Positions 40,410 to 49,861 of a stretch of 64,000 nt of DNA are shown here, one piece after another; position 1 is the stretch's first letter; each line of letters opens with the position of its first letter. Below the pieces are notes generated by a model. That model saw only the letters and a list, made by a program, of their open reading frames with translations. It did not search any database and was not told the origin of the DNA. Source of the DNA: Luethyella okanaganae (GTDB lineage: Bacteria; Actinomycetota; Actinomycetes; Actinomycetales; Microbacteriaceae). The position numbers and the translations under genes were made by a program. Location of the stretch: NCBI RefSeq assembly GCF_042660285.1, contig NZ_JBHSTP010000002.1:62001-126000 (forward strand), in the 5' to 3' direction.

Positions 40410-43400
40410 GGATCATCCCCGCGTGAGCGGGGAGCACGTCGCCACCACCAACGCTCAAGGGGCGAACTCGGGATCATCCCCGCGTAAGCGGGGAGCACGG
40501 CACTGCCGACGACGTCGGCGCCGTCATGTCGGGATCATCCCCGCGTGAGCGGGGAGCACATGAGCTGAGTGAAATCCATGGTTCTTCTCCTGGGATCATC
40601 CCCGCGTGAGCGGGGAGCACATCGTGGACATCATCTGGACCTACCATCTCGCGGGATCATCCCCGCGTGAGCGGGGAGCACAGGAAGGTCGACGGTGGCG
40701 ACCTGTCCTACCACGGATCATCCCCGCGTGAGCGGGGAGCACGGGTCTTGGTAGAACGACACCTTGGGCGGGTACGGATCATCCCCGCGTGAGCGGGGAG
40801 CACTCACCCTGATCACAGTCGTCGCGATCGGAGTCCGGATCATCCCCGCGTGAGCGGGGAGCACAGGGCTGTGGCGCCGACGAGGACGGTGTCGCCGGGA
40901 TCATCCCCGCGTGAGCGGGGAGCACCGGCGCAGCCGATGCCCGCCCGTCGGCACGTGGGGATCATCCCCGCGTGAGCGGGGAGCACTGATCGCCAGATGG
41001 GGCACCCCGATACCGGAAGGGATCATCCCCGCGTGAGCGGGGAGCACCCCCACCGAACCAACGCATCCAACCTCGACGTGGGATCATCCCCGCGTGAGCG
41101 GGGAGCACCACAAAGGGTGAACATGCGTCCGTCGCGGGTGAGGATCATCCCCGCGTGAGCGGGGAGCACCTCGGGATCCTCGCGGCGCATCCGCTGCTGT
41201 TCGGATCATCCCCGCGTGAGCGGGGAGCACGTGTCGTGAGCTTGAAATACAGGCTTTGCGCCGGGATCATCCCCGCGTGAGCGGGGAGCACTCCGCCCTT
41301 ACAGCCCACACGACAGCGGCACGCGGATCATCCCCGCGTGAGCGGGGAGCACAACCCAGACCAAACCGACACAAAACCGAGTGGGGGATCATCCCCGCGT
41401 GAGCGGGGAGCACGACGAGCAGCGGCAGGCGTCGCTTGAGATCATCGGATCATCCCCGCGTGAGCGGGGAGCACCGGTTACTCGCGCCAATTCATGTATC
41501 TCTATGGGGATCATCCCCACGTGAGCGGGGAGCACGGCGTGTGATCCCGGCTGCGTCAGCGACCGCTGGGATCATCCCCGCGTGAGCGGGGAGCACCTCG
41601 TCGGCGCTGCGCTCGTCGACGAAGGCGCGGGATCATCCCCGCGTGAGCGGGGAGCACACCACGACAAACTATCTCGTGGGGCGTCGGTACGGATCATCCC
41701 CGCGTGAGCGGGGAGCACCATGTTTCACCTCTTCGGCGACGCCTGGTCGCGGGATCATCCCCGCGTGAGCGGGGAGCACTTCTTACCCGCGAGATCCTTG
41801 AGCTGGGGGAAGGGATCATCCCCGCGTGAGCGGGGAGCACCATGCGCGAATGCTGCGGCCCCAGCGCCAGCGGGGATCATCCCCGCGTGAGCGGGGAGCA
41901 CATCGTTCTGCGGCTCACGGACGGGCGACCCGAGGGATCATCCCCGCGTGAGCGGGAAGCACGTGTCAGCACGGGGGCCGTAGTCGTCGGTCATGGGATC
42001 ATCCCCGCGTGAGCGGGGAGCACTGTGCATCCCCCTGGTGCAAGCAGTCCAAGAGCGGATCATCCCCGCGTGAGCGGGGAGCACAGGTTCGCGCCCTCCA
42101 TGTCCGCACCCCGCAGGGGATCATCCCCGCGTGAGCGGGGAGCACGAGCTGGGGCGCGGCCGGGACGCCACATGGTCCGGATCATCCCCGCGTGAGCGGG
42201 GAGCACCTCGCCGCTGACTACACGAACCAGGGCGCCCCGGGATCATCCCCGCGTGAGCGGGGAGCACATCCACTCGACGAGCCGGGCGTTCAGGCGGTGC
42301 GGATCATCCCCGCGTGAGCGGGGAGCACTTCCAGGGTGAGATCGTCGGCGACTACTACACCGGATCATCCCCGCGTGAGCGGGGAGCACGACATGGTGTG
42401 CCTTTCGTTATGTCGGGGAGGAGGATCATCCCCGCGTGAGCGGGGAGCACTCGGCGGGTGCAACGACCGAGGAGGAGTCCGGCGGATCATCCCCGCGTGA
42501 GCGGGGAGCACGCCGCCATCGCCTTCCCCGTCCCAGGCCTCTCGGGATCATCCCCGCGTGAGCGGGGAGCACAAGAGACCGAGTAATGGCACAAGCGTTC
42601 CGCGCGGATCATCCCCGCGTGAGCGGGGAGCACGCCGCCATCGCCTTCCCCGTCCCAGGCCTCTCGGGATCATCCCCGCGTGAGCGGGGAGCACATGATG
42701 AGTCCTTCCTGGATTCTGTAGTAGCTCGGATCATCCCCGCGTGAGCGGGGAGCACAAGAGACCGAGTAATGGCACAAGCGTTCCGCGCGGATCATCCCCG
42801 CGTGAGCGGGGAGCACATCGCCGGTGTCATCGCGGCCGGCGCCGGAATCGGATCATCCCCGCGTGAGCGGGGAGCACGACGAGCGTGGCCGCTTCGGCGA
42901 CGGTGATCCAGGATCATCCCCGCGTGAGCGGGGAGCACCTCCGAGACATTGGGACCATCCTGGACGTGTCCGGATCATCCCCGCGTGAGCGGGGAGCACG
43001 ATGGTGCAGGCGCAGTCGATTGCGCGTCGCTGGGATCATCCCCGCGTGAGCGGGGAGCACAAACGTCGACCTTGAATCGGCGTGCGAGAGCAGGGATCAT
43101 CCCCGCGTGAGCGGGGAGCACACCCTCTCAGCTTCGGCCTCAGCGACCCTCCGCGGATCATCCCCGCGTGAGCGGGGAGCACGCACTCCTCCCAGAGGTC
43201 GCAGGTGCCGTCGCAGGATCATCCCCGCGTGAGCGGGGAGCACGCCAACCCGAGCGGCGAGAACGAGGTCGCCAAGGGATCATCCCCGCGTGAGCGGGGA
43301 GCACGTCTGGTTGATGCGCTTCGCCGTGTCCTTCGAGGGATCATCCCCGCGTGAGCGGGGAGCACGCGCCGATGCCCTGAATCGCAGGCATCACGATGGG

Positions 43401-45929
43401 ATCATCCCCGCGTGAGCGGGGAGCACGCTCTGACCAGCGACTTTGTATCGCACAATCCGGGATCATCCCCGCGTGAGCGGGGAGCACCTGCTGGTCCAGA
43501 ACTGGGACACCGTCGTGAAGGGATCATCCCCGCGTGAGCGGGGAGCACCAGTGGTCGAACGACAAGCTCGCCGCATCGTTCGGATCATCCCCGCGTGAGC
43601 GGGGAGCACAGATTCGAGCACCGACATTGAGATGCCAGTCACGGATCATCCCCGCGTGAGCGGGGAGCACGGTGAGCTGATGCTGGGTGTGGACGCATCA
43701 GTCGGATCATCCCCGCGTGAGCGGGGAGCACACCAGGCAGCATGCGAAGGCGGCCCGCGACCAGGGATCATCCCCGCGTGAGCGGGGAGCACCAGTGTCG
43801 TGGTCTGCACGGAGCGCCCGGTCAGGGATCATCCCCGCGTGAGCGGGGAGCACCTCGAAGTTCGCCGCCGACCGCTACCCGAACGGGGATCATCCCCGCG
43901 TGAGCGGGGAGCACGGTGAGGAGCTCGTGCTCATGCGCCGGGTCGAGGGATCATCCCCGCGTGAGCGGGGAGCACTCGAACTCCTCGATGTCATCCGGCC
44001 CCTCAACGGGATCATCCCCGCGTGAGCGGGGAGCACCGAGTTCGGGGGCTTGGAGGAGTGCATGGTCGAGGATCATCCCCGCGTGAGCGGGGAGCACACC
44101 GGCACGCCACGCGTCGGCCGCAGCATCTGCGGATCATCCCCGCGTGAGCGGGGAGCACCATAACCCCGACGAGAGGAGTTGTGCCCGAATGGGATCATCC
44201 CCGCGTGAGCGGGGAGCACAGGGTCACGGATGACTCTGCGACATCGTCGACCGGATCATCCCCGCGTGAGCGGGGAGCACGCAGTGTCGAACCGGCGAAT
44301 CTCCGCATCCCACGGATCATCCCCGCGTGAGCGGGGAGCACCCCTCGGGAGTGCCCTCCAGCACCTTCGACGCCGGATCATCCCCGCGTGAGCGGGGAGC
44401 ACTGTGTCTTGGTTGTATCCGGGAGTCTTCTCTGCGGATCATCCCCGCGTGAGCGGGGAGCACGCGAACCTTTGAATCCCACCCGGATATGACCGGGGAT
44501 CATCCCCGCGTGAGCGGGGAGCACGGAGGACAGACCATCCGGGCCAGCGTGTGGATGGGATCATCCCCGCGTGAGCGGGGAGCACCTCCGTGAGCTGGAG
44601 CGCGGCCGGCTGCGTCACGGATCATCCCCGCGTGAGCGGGGAGCACCTGTTCCTGGCCGGTGCGATGTTCGGCCCGGCGGGATCATCCCCGCGTGAGCGG
44701 GGAGCACGTGCCACTGGATGCCAGGCACGCCGCGGCCGCAGGATCATCCCCGCGTGAGCGGGGAGCACCTGATGGCACGAATTAGGTCAATCAAACCGTC
44801 GGGATCATCCCCGCGTGAGCGGGGAGCACGACCAAGGCGAAGCCTTGATGACGCCGGTCCGCGGATCATCCCCGCGTGAGCGGGGAGCACATCATCAACA
44901 TCCGAGGATGCGCCGGTTCGAAGGGATCATCCCCGCGTGAGCGGGGAGCACCCACTCAGCCACGGTCGACCCCTTCCACATCGGGGATCATCCCCGCGTG
45001 AGCGGGGAGCACTTCGCCTGCTGCGATGGTGACTGCCGTTGGGCCGGATCATCCCCGCGTGAGCGGGGAGCACAGGAGGGTTGCTCGTGCGGTGGTGTTG
45101 CGGGTGGGATCATCCCCGCGTGAGCGGGGAGCACTAGGGGACGCCGGCTTGGACCATGCCGAATGCGGGATCATCCCCGCGTGAGCGGGGAGCACCCGCG
45201 AGACCAGGTCGTCTACTTCCAAGGCCCGGGATCATCCCCGCGTGAGCGGGGAGCACGGACGCCGCGGAGATCTGCGGCGGCCTCCGCACGGATCATCCCC
45301 GCGTGAGCGGGGAGCACCGAGCAGATCACAGGCAACGGGGCGTACGCGGGGGATCATCCCCGCGTGAGCGGGGAGCACGCGATCATCTCGAGCGACATCT
45401 GGCCTTGCTGGGGATCATCCCCGCGTGAGCGGGGAGCACGAAATCCACCGACTGCGCCACCCCGGCACCGAGTTGGATCATCCCCGCGTGAGCGGGGAGC
45501 ACGACGGGCAGCCTGTCGCTCGGCCGTGGGCAGACGGATCATCCCCGCGTGAGCGGGGAGCACGCCGTGAGCGCCCAGATGATGAGGTCGAACGGGGGAT
45601 CATCCCCGCGTGAGCGGGGAGCACGCTGGCGGTGTCACGATCGAGTCGCCGAACGCGGGATCATCCCCGCGTGAGCGGGGAGCACAAGATCGACGCCGTC
45701 TGGGGCCTGATGTTCGCAGGATCATCCCCGCGTGAGCGGGGAGCACCTCGATTACGTCGTCACGCGTGAGCAGCTCGAGGGATCATCCCCGCGTGAGCGG
45801 GGAGCACTTGCCATCGAGAACCAGATGCACAGGATCACCGGGATCATCCCCGCGTGAGCGGGGAGCACCCGAGTCTCCGGCCCGGTCTTCCCACTCCCGG
45901 GGGATCATCCCCGCGTGAGCGGGGAGCAC
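40410..45929 (-). CRISPR. Type I-E CRISPR array, 91 repeats and 90 spacers
   Basis: 28-base repeats (GGATCATCCCC, GCGTGAGC, GGGGAGCAC on the + strand) recur every 61 bases from 40410-40437 to 45902-45929. All spacers are 33 bases except number 83 (35 bases, 45440-45474). The repeat reads GTGCTCCCCGC ... GCGGGGATGATCC on the minus strand, the same polarity as the E. coli I-E repeat. Transcription is therefore inferred leftward, with the leader at the right end and the oldest spacers at the left. Three repeats vary: 40471 (GCGTAAGC), 41508 (CACGTGAGC) and 41935 (GGGAAGCAC). Spacers 35/37 and 36/39 are duplicates. The counts were made by hand from the regular periodicity. Confidence 0.98.
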
Positions 45930-46030
45930 GCTAGCCCATCAGGGATTCCTCAAGCCCTCACGGGAAAACACATTCAGTTTATCGCCCCAAATCCTCATCG
46001 ATTGGGTCAACGGCTGACTACTAGCTTCCG
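45930..46030 (-). promoter_or_regulatory. Probable CRISPR leader
   Basis: The DNA right of the last repeat is A+T-richer than the array and holds TTGACC (complement of 46003-46008) and TAAACT (complement of 45974-45979) on the minus strand. Their spacing (23) is too long for one promoter, so the exact start site is uncertain. Leader identity rests on repeat polarity and on intact repeats at this end. Confidence 0.6.
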
Positions 46031-46159
46031 ATGACCACATCCGCACAACCCCCCTCGCGAGCTAAAACGTTTGACCAGGATGCTAAGCATCAAACGCCGG
46101 GGTCACCCGACACCCCCGAGTGCAGCGGGGTCGTTGTCGCAGAACCGCGAAAGCGCTCG

Positions 46160-46738
46160 TCAGACCCGGCGCGTGATGAGGTGCCAGAGATGCAGCATGT
46201 GCTGCGCCATGTCGATCGACGGGTCCAACATCCACTGGGTCTGCAGGCCGTCTGCGGCCGCGACGAACAGCGCGGCCACGCGTTCGGGGTCGACGTCGTC
46301 GTCGATCCGGCCCGCGGCCTGTTCGGCGCGGACGAACTGCGCGAAGACATCGCGGATCCTCGCATAGCGCTCGACAAAGAACGCATGCGAAGGATGTTCG
46401 GGGTCGCAGGCATCGGTCGAGACCTGCACATAGAGCTGCACGAGTCCCGGCACCTCCTGATTGTGGGAGATCACACCGAGGAGTCCATCGATCGGGTGGA
46501 CTGACTCGCCGCCATAGGTGGCCAGGTCGACGTCGTCGCGCTTGCGGAGAATCTCTTGGAAGAGCTCCTCCTTTGAGGTGAAGTAGTGGAGGAGTCCGGC
46601 TTGGCTCAGATCGACGGCCTCGGCGAGTTCGCGCACGGAGGCGCGGCGGTAGCCAGTGCGCGCGATGACGTCGAGTGCGACGGTGAGGATCTCCTCGCGC
46701 TTCGCGATGCCTTTCGCATACGAGCCTCTGCGTGCCAT
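46160..46738 (-). CDS. TetR/AcrR-family regulator
   Basis: 192 residues. The HTH is KREEILTVALDVIARTGYRRASVRELAEAVDLSQAGLLHYFTSKEELF (in parts), followed by a ligand domain with FVRAEQAAGRIDDDVDPERVAALFVAAADGLQTQW (in parts), of the type that often controls carbohydrate-related genes in Microbacteriaceae. ATG 46738 is preferred over an upstream ATG at 46780 because TACCAT lies six bases upstream. An AAACC ... GGTTT inverted repeat near 46769-46790 could be its operator. It is the first gene right of the array. Confidence 0.9.
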   Translation of the reverse strand: MARRGSYAKGIAKREEILTVALDVIARTGYRRASVRELAEAVDLSQAGLLHYFTSKEELFQEILRKRDDVDLATYGGESVHPIDGLLGVISHNQEVPGLVQLYVQVSTDACDPEHPSHAFFVERYARIRDVFAQFVRAEQAAGRIDDDVDPERVAALFVAAADGLQTQWMLDPSIDMAQHMLHLWHLITRRV

Positions 46739-46814
46739 AACTGCATGGTAGCCCCTTGCGATTCGAAAACCGAACGCCATATGGTTTCTTCACCGACCCA
46801 CCGTCGTGGCATCG

Positions 46815-46871
46815 AAAGGACCACACTCATGACAAAGGACCACACTCATGACAAAGGACCACACTCATGAC
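46815..46871 (+). repeat. Triplicated ribosome-binding site and start codon (19-bp tandem repeat)
   Basis: AAAGGACCACACTCATGAC occurs three times at 46815, 46834 and 46853. Each copy has AAAGGA eight bases before an ATG (46829, 46848, 46867). Because 19 is not divisible by three, the three starts are in three different frames. None opens a convincing gene. Confidence 0.95.
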
Positions 46872-47289
46872 AGTGGCGTCACCCCAGCACCCTCTGTCGA
46901 TGTAGACGTCGGCGGAACCGAACCCCAACATGAACCACCGCACCGAACTGCCGCGCTGAACTTCAGTGCAATTGCCTCGCCGTGCCTGGCGCTGATCGAC
47001 GCAATCGTTGCGCAGCCTCTAAGCCGTCTCCGAGAGCGAGCTCCGAGAGCGAGTCGATGCTTGTCGTCGACGACGATGCTCGACACGATCGCCGCATACA
47101 TCGGGATGCTCGGCACGGGTCTCACCGTGGAGTCACCGGCCGGGCGCAGACGCGTCGGGGGCGGCATCCAGTTCACCTCTGCTTCTTCCCGTCGTCACTT
47201 GACACGCCTACCGTTGGAGGCGTCGATCGCGCTTCGCGCCACTCGACTCGCTGCACCGACGCTGACGAACGCTGACGAAGGAGAGCCCG
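46872..47289. other. Decayed region downstream of the triplicated start
   Basis: No protein-like frame; a 13-bp duplication CTCCGAGAGCGAG is at 47028-47053. It probably holds the remains of the gene once started by the repeat above, followed by the promoter region of the next gene. Confidence 0.45.
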
Positions 47290-48531
47290 ATGTCCACGAG
47301 ACGCCCGATGATCGCTACCCTGACCGCGACTGCGGTCGGAGTCCTGACCGCAGCGACACTCGGTGCCGGCCCAGCCGCCGCCGAGCAATCGCACGGCCCG
47401 ACCGACCTTCGCGTCGCGACCTACAACCTCTCCCTCAACCGCAACGCTCCCGGACTGCTCGTCGCCGATCTCAGCACCGGCACGAACGCACAGGCGAAGA
47501 CGGTCGCCGAGATCATCCAGCGCACGAACCCCGACATCGTGCTGCTCAACGAGTTCGACTTCGTCGAGGGCGGCGTTGCGGCCGACCTGTTCCGCGACAA
47601 CTACCTCGAGGTCTCCCAGGGCGGGGCTGACCCGGTCGATTACCCGTACGCGTTCGTCGCGCCGTCGAATACCGGCATCCCGAGCGGCTTCGACCTCAAC
47701 AACAACGGCGTGATCGCCGGTGGCGACGACGCATTCGGCTTCGGCGTTTTCGAGGGCCAGTTCGGTATGGCCGTGCTCTCGAAGTACCCGATCGTCCTCG
47801 ACGAGGTGCGCACTTTCCAGCACTTTCTATGGAAGGACATGCCGGGTGCATTCCTCCCAGACGACCCCGCGACGCCCGCGCCGGCCGACTGGTACTCCGC
47901 CGAAGAACTCGAGGTGTTCCGCCTGTCGAGCAAGTCGCACTGGGATGTCCCGGTCGAGGTGGGCAGCAACACCGTGCACGTGCTCGCCTCGCATCCCACG
48001 CCGCCAACGTTCGACGGCGCCGAGGATCGCAACGGCCTCCGCAACCATGACGAGATCCGCTTCTGGGCCGACTACGTCACGCCGGGCAAGGCATCGCGGT
48101 ACATCTACGACGATGCCGGCACGACCGGTGGGCTGAAGCCGGGCGAGTCATTCGTGATCCTCGGCGATCAGAACGCCGATCCGCTCGACGGCGACTCGGT
48201 GGATGCCGCGATTCAGCAGCTCCTCGAGCACCCGCGCATCACCGACCCGCTGCCGACGTCGGAAGGCGCCGTCGAGGCCGCACTGCTGCAGAACGGCGCG
48301 AACCTCGCGCACGAGGGTGACCCCGCCTTCGACACCGCCGACTTCAACGACAACCCCGCACCGGGCAACCTCCGCACCGACTACGTGCTGCCGTCGCGCG
48401 ACCTGCGCGTCACCGACGCGGGCGTGTTCTGGCCGGTGCAGGCCGAACCGCTCTCGGCGCTCACGGGCACGTTCCCGTTCCCGAGCAGCGACCACCGGCT
48501 CGTGTGGGTAGACCTGCGCGTGCACCGCTGA
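47290..48531 (+). CDS. Secreted endonuclease/exonuclease/phosphatase-family enzyme
   Basis: 413 residues with a Tat- or Sec-like signal (MSTRRPMIATLTATAVGVLT, ending GAGPAAAEQ). EEP-fold motifs in order: LRVATYNLSLNRN, IVLLNEFDF (catalytic Glu), FGMAVLSKYPI, HVLASHPTPPTFDG (His), FVILGDQNADPLDGD (Asp/Asn) and PSSDHRLVWVDLRV (final DH). All catalytic positions are present, so the protein should be an active secreted phosphodiesterase or phosphatase, possibly phytase-like. The substrate is unknown. GAAGGAG precedes the ATG. Confidence 0.88.
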   Translation: MSTRRPMIATLTATAVGVLTAATLGAGPAAAEQSHGPTDLRVATYNLSLNRNAPGLLVADLSTGTNAQAKTVAEIIQRTNPDIVLLNEFDFVEGGVAADLFRDNYLEVSQGGADPVDYPYAFVAPSNTGIPSGFDLNNNGVIAGGDDAFGFGVFEGQFGMAVLSKYPIVLDEVRTFQHFLWKDMPGAFLPDDPATPAPADWYSAEELEVFRLSSKSHWDVPVEVGSNTVHVLASHPTPPTFDGAEDRNGLRNHDEIRFWADYVTPGKASRYIYDDAGTTGGLKPGESFVILGDQNADPLDGDSVDAAIQQLLEHPRITDPLPTSEGAVEAALLQNGANLAHEGDPAFDTADFNDNPAPGNLRTDYVLPSRDLRVTDAGVFWPVQAEPLSALTGTFPFPSSDHRLVWVDLRVHR

Positions 48532-48826
48532 TCCCTGACCGCACGCAATAGAGCGGATGCCCAGAGCCGATGGCTCGGGGCGTCCCAGCGGCCACAGCCG
48601 TCCAGGGACCGAGATCAGGAACGTCGACGTGGGGTAGGCCTGTGATGAGGGCCGCGCTTTCGACCCCGGCGCCGGTCGACGTTCCGCGCATCTCCGCGAC
48701 CAGCGCGGGGCTCCAGTCTTCAGCAGCACGCAAAGCCTGCTCGGCGCCCACGCGCACGTCGACAAGAGCAATACCGCAGGCTGCGAACAGGTCGTAGGAC
48801 AGATTGCTGGGTTCAGGTGGCGACAC
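48461..48826 (-). pseudogene. Iron-box-controlled ORF fragment, unknown product
   Basis: A GTG at 48826 sits seven bases from TAATCT (complement of 48834-48839), inside a DtxR-type iron box. The first ~75 codons look protein-like (NLSYDLFAACGIALVDVRVG, AEMRGTSTGAGVESAALITG). The frame then runs antiparallel into the 3' end of the endonuclease-family gene, which is unlikely for a functional gene. Probably a truncated iron-regulated gene; the family was not recognised. Confidence 0.4.
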
Positions 48827-48836
48827 CCTATCTAGA

Positions 48837-48855
48837 TTAGGTAAGCCTTGCCTCA
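48837..48855. promoter_or_regulatory. DtxR/IdeR-type iron box
   Basis: TTAGGTAAGCCTTGCCTCA closely follows the 19-base DtxR/IdeR operator consensus (TTAGGTTAGSCTAACCTAA). It overlaps the -10 region of the leftward ORF. Confidence 0.65.
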
Positions 48856-49151
48856 ATGGTTCTGCATGTATTACTGTCGGGCGTGAAAGGTCACCCCACG
48901 TTTTTCACGGAGGTATAGGGGATCACAGAATCCGTGCAGGCCATATGCGCGTTTCGGTTCTGATGCTCCTGTACATCCAGAAGTGTGAAGCCAAAAGGTT
49001 CTCAAAAGAGGGTTTGGTGCCCAGGCGAAAGCCCCTGGAAAGACGTTCGCTCCGACGACCGCGCGGCTTCATGGCGGTTCCACCTTCGTGGATCCGCGAG
49101 CATGGGCGAAGCCGCGAGGCTGAACCCGCACCCTAAGGAGGAGTGGAGAAG

Positions 49152-49616
49152 ATGACAGATCAGACACGGAGAAAGCGCACCATGACACGATGTCTCGCCG
49201 GTGCGGTCGCGGGCCTTCTCGCAGCGGTTGCGTTGGTAGTCGCGACGGCGACGCCAGCCTCGGCAATCTCGTCCGTCTCGGTGACCCCGAACTCCGGTTC
49301 CGCGCAATTCTCAACCACAATCACGGTGAACGACACCGAGGTCGGACACACCTACCGCGTCGGTCTGTGTTCGAGGACGAGTTTCAGCGGTGTTCCCGCG
49401 TGCGCCTATCTCGGGATCACGTTCACCGGAACCGGTGGACCGGTAACCCACCCGATCACGTTGACCGAGACGTTCACCAACACGCACTACGGAGTCGGCT
49501 TTCCTTGTCAGCCGCTGACCCATTACTGTGACGGGAACCTCTGCGAGATCGCGGTGACTGACAACGACAGCAGCTCGACCTACTGGACCTACAAGACTGC
49601 GATCACCTTCACCTGA
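49152..49616 (+). CDS. Small secreted protein, neocarzinostatin-like fold suspected
   Basis: 154 residues. A signal peptide (LAGAVAGLLAAVALVVATAT, PASA) is followed by a ~110-residue domain: VSVTPNSGSAQFSTTITVND, THTYRVGLC-like VGHTYRVGLCSRTSFSG, VPACAYLGITFTG, CDGNLCEIAVTDND and a final TAITFT. The order of strands and the two Cys pairs (...GLC...PAC..., ...YCDGNLC) resemble the apoproteins of the neocarzinostatin family. AAGGAG lies 10-15 bases before ATG 49152; a GTG at 49143 is also in frame. A terminator follows. It may bind a small hydrophobic ligand outside the cell (inference). Confidence 0.7.
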   Translation: MTDQTRRKRTMTRCLAGAVAGLLAAVALVVATATPASAISSVSVTPNSGSAQFSTTITVNDTEVGHTYRVGLCSRTSFSGVPACAYLGITFTGTGGPVTHPITLTETFTNTHYGVGFPCQPLTHYCDGNLCEIAVTDNDSSSTYWTYKTAITFT

Positions 49617-49622
49617 TCGATC

Positions 49623-49655
49623 GGAGGGGAGCGCCCAAGCTGGTCGCTCCCCTCC
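49623..49655 (+). terminator. Hairpin after the small secreted protein gene
   Basis: GGAGGGGAGCG (49623-49633) pairs with CGCTCCCCTCC (49645-49655) seven bases after the stop. Confidence 0.75.
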
Positions 49656-49861
49656 CCGACCCTGCCTCGGGTCACTTCCCGCTCCTCCGCGATCTCATTG
49701 ACCCGCCCCAGAGACAATCGTCCACGCGACCCAGCCCCCCAGCGGTCTAGAAACGGGTAGCCGAACTCGACACGGGAGAATCCGGCCGTGCGAGCACAGA
49801 AGCACGGCCGGCCGACAAGCTCCTCACCGGGTTCAACATCGCAGTCACCAAACCGGCCTCT

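Noticed and set aside
39562..40458. Several ORFs between the PadR operon and the array
   Set aside because: Arg-rich, mutually overlapping frames on both strands without start signals or recognisable motifs.
45354..45613. ORFs on both strands inside the CRISPR array
   Set aside because: They are translations of repeats and spacers (for example LPAHAGMI from the repeat complement) and have no gene signals.
46848..47630. 260-codon ORF from the second repeated ATG
   Set aside because: Quickly becomes Arg/Asp-rich and overlaps the well-supported secreted enzyme in another frame.
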